This document shows, in pieces, positions 13,752-15,017 of a DNA stretch of 15,017 bases. The position numbers and the translations under genes are program-made. This DNA is from an uncultured Chloroflexota bacterium (GTDB lineage Bacteria > Chloroflexota > Limnocylindria > Limnocylindrales > CSP1-4): the NCBI GenBank assembly GCA_903930745.1, contig CAIYZX010000023.1:1-15017 (forward strand), read 5' to 3'. Position 1 is the first letter of the stretch. Every line of letters begins with the position of its first letter. The notes under the pieces were generated by a model. The model had not been told where the DNA came from. It saw nothing but the letters and a program-made list of their open reading frames with translations, and did no database searches.

Positions 13752-14890
13752 AGCGCCACCTCCGCACCGGTCAGCAGGCGGGTGCCCAGGGCGAGCGTCT
13801 CGCGGAGCTCCATGGCCTCCGCATCCGCCTCCGGGTCGGCGGACGCGGCGGAGGCGGCAAGCTCGTCGCACCGGGCGCCCACCGTGCGCAGGAACGACCC
13901 CAGGACGGTCTGCGGTGCCGGCATCGGCGCATCCCACGGCGGGGCAATCGACCGGTCCTCCACCACGGCGAAGAGCGTCTCCCGGCGGAGGGCATCCTCC
14001 AGCACGCTCACGTCCAGGTCCAGCGCCGCATGCCGGCTGCCCACCAGGTGCAGGTCCAGGACCAGGTCGGCGTCAACGCCGACCCGTGCCGCTGCCAGCA
14101 GCGCCTCGCGCGTGGCCAACCCGTCCACGGCCAGCTCGCGGCGCTCATGGCGTGTCCGCCACGTGGTGCGCCGCTCCACGGCGGCGGTTGGTCCTGCCGG
14201 AGTCTCGCCAAGCGTCACGACGAGGACGCCGCCGGGCTCGTCCACCCCGATGCGGACCAGTTCCGGCGAGCCCGGGGTGGCCCAGGTCGTGCGACCCGCC
14301 ACACCGGAGGCGGAGCGATGCGCATGGCCGAGGGCGAGATAGGCAAGCCCGGAAGCGGCGACCTGGGCCTCCGACAGCACGGGGGCGCCGTCAACCGCCG
14401 TCACGGTCCCGGCGATGCCGGCATGGGCGATGCCCACGACGTGCGGGGCGGCGGGCAGCGGCCCGGCAGAGCCGAAGAGCGAGACCACGAGGCCCTGCGC
14501 CTGCAGGTGGACCCACGGCCGCTCCGACGTCAGCACGGTGACGAGGTCACTCCCCGCGGGCGACCCGGCTAGCACCGAGAGGTCATGGGCCCGATGGATG
14601 GATGCGGCGTCCCAGGGGTCCGAGCAGCCGGTGGTGATGACCACAGGAATGCGCGCCGCGACGAGCCGGCCAAGCGCGGATCCAACCCGCTCGGCCGTGC
14701 GGCGGTGCTGGACCTGCGAGTCGAAGAGGTCACCGGCCACCAGCACGGCCCCAACGCGCTCGGCCAGCGCGAGGTCCACCACGCGCTCGAAGGCGGCTGC
14801 CTGGCGCTCGCGCTGGACCGGGGCGGTATCGCCGAGGCCAAGGTGGCGGGCACCCAGGTGGATGTCGGCGGTGTGCAGGATCCGGAGCAT
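13748..14890 (-). CDS. SbcD/Mre11/YhaO-like metallophosphoesterase with degenerate GNHD motif
   Basis: 380 residues, calcineurin-like phosphoesterase domain at about 1-215 and a helical C-terminal region. MLRILHTADIHLG supplies D9 and H11; GAVLVAGDLFD supplies D54. The third motif, normally GNHD or GTHD, reads TTGCSDPWD (G88-C89-S90-D91), so the metal-bridging Asn/Thr position and the catalytic His are lost. Later ligands are present: AHAGIAG (H156) and LALGHAH (H189, H191), then ATPGSPE. The ATG at 14890 has GGGAGG about ten bases upstream. It overlaps the ATPase gene by four bases and is first in the operon with it and EamA. Family is certain from context and motifs; nuclease activity is doubtful because of the motif III change. 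Confidence 0.9.
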   Translation of the reverse strand: MLRILHTADIHLGARHLGLGDTAPVQRERQAAAFERVVDLALAERVGAVLVAGDLFDSQVQHRRTAERVGSALGRLVAARIPVVITTGCSDPWDAASIHRAHDLSVLAGSPAGSDLVTVLTSERPWVHLQAQGLVVSLFGSAGPLPAAPHVVGIAHAGIAGTVTAVDGAPVLSEAQVAASGLAYLALGHAHRSASGVAGRTTWATPGSPELVRIGVDEPGGVLVVTLGETPAGPTAAVERRTTWRTRHERRELAVDGLATREALLAAARVGVDADLVLDLHLVGSRHAALDLDVSVLEDALRRETLFAVVEDRSIAPPWDAPMPAPQTVLGSFLRTVGARCDELAASAASADPEADAEAMELRETLALGTRLLTGAEVAL

Positions 14891-15017
14891 GCGTGCGTAG
14901 CCTCCCTGTCACACGGGGCGGCGTTCGCGCGCCGCGCCGGGGTCCGCGAGCCCCGGGACCGGTGTGCCGGCCAGGCCCTCGAGGGATCGTCTCCGACCAC
15001 CCGTTGGCCCCGGCGCG
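14891..15017. other. Upstream region of the nuclease-like operon
   Basis: 127 bases to the window edge with no credible gene. It must hold the start region of the phosphoesterase operon, but no clear -35/-10 pair was found. A hairpin CCGGGG (14937-14942) / CCCCGG (14951-14956) with an eight-base loop is visible and may be a terminator of an upstream gene or chance in GC-rich DNA. Confidence 0.35.

Noticed and set aside
12952..14541. 529-codon plus-strand frame over the phosphoesterase/ATPase junction
   Set aside because: Extremely Arg/Ser/Pro-rich shadow translation opposite two motif-verified genes.
14937..14956. Strong-looking hairpin upstream of the phosphoesterase gene
   Set aside because: Six-base GC stem without U-tract in about 75% GC sequence; not enough to call a terminator.
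1..15017. CRISPR array, tRNA, rRNA, insertion sequence or phage genes
   Set aside because: No regularly spaced repeats, cloverleaf, rRNA segment, transposase, integrase or terminal inverted repeats were seen on reading both strands.

Overview
The window is a GC-rich (about 70% in the ABC genes), gene-dense bacterial chromosome segment. It has many GTG starts, short ATGA/GTGA-type overlaps, several Sec/lipoprotein signal peptides with lipoboxes, and sigma70-like promoters. It shows no plasmid, phage, IS, CRISPR, tRNA or rRNA signature. The substrate-binding protein, YciI, the VOC protein and the YhaN/YhaO-like pair resemble those of high-GC terrestrial or freshwater bacteria. I favour Chloroflexota (Limnocylindria/Ellin6529-like) over Actinobacteria, but this is inference from gene style, not proof.

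Left part (1-2573): a minus-strand pair, a YciI-like protein followed by a class I photolyase/cryptochrome whose C-terminus is cut by the window edge. These lie back-to-back with a plus-strand DUF4085-like gene. The 410-base divergent gap carries four evenly phased copies of an ATCGCC-based partial palindrome.

Middle (2619-7279, all minus strand): reading in the direction of transcription, there is a decayed coding remnant with an RHS/YD-repeat motif. Next comes a strong promoter, then a tight three-gene cassette of exported proteins: a secreted caspase/CHAT-fold protein with a visible His-Cys dyad, a protein with three PepSY-like units, and a PepSY-like lipoprotein. After these come a single-pass membrane protein, a small protein with two HxCxxxC motifs, a VOC (glyoxalase-fold) protein and an NTF2-like lipoprotein. 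The cassette has visibly lower GC (53-58% in hand-counted lines) than the rest. It is the best candidate in the window for an undescribed system: an exported CHAT-like peptidase paired with PepSY inhibitor/chaperone-like partners.

Right part (7302-10657): a TTGACA promoter drives a sulfonate/taurine-type ABC importer operon (binding lipoprotein, ATPase, permease) with 4- and 11-base overlaps. A convergent Rrf2/CymR-like regulator lacking Fe-S cysteines follows, and is a plausible sulfur-responsive regulator.

Far right (10745-14890, minus): a translationally coupled operon of an SbcD/YhaO-like metallophosphoesterase, an SbcC/YhaN-like ATPase with two membrane helices where a zinc hook would normally sit, and an EamA exporter. 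The metallophosphoesterase has lost the Asn and His of its GNHD motif.
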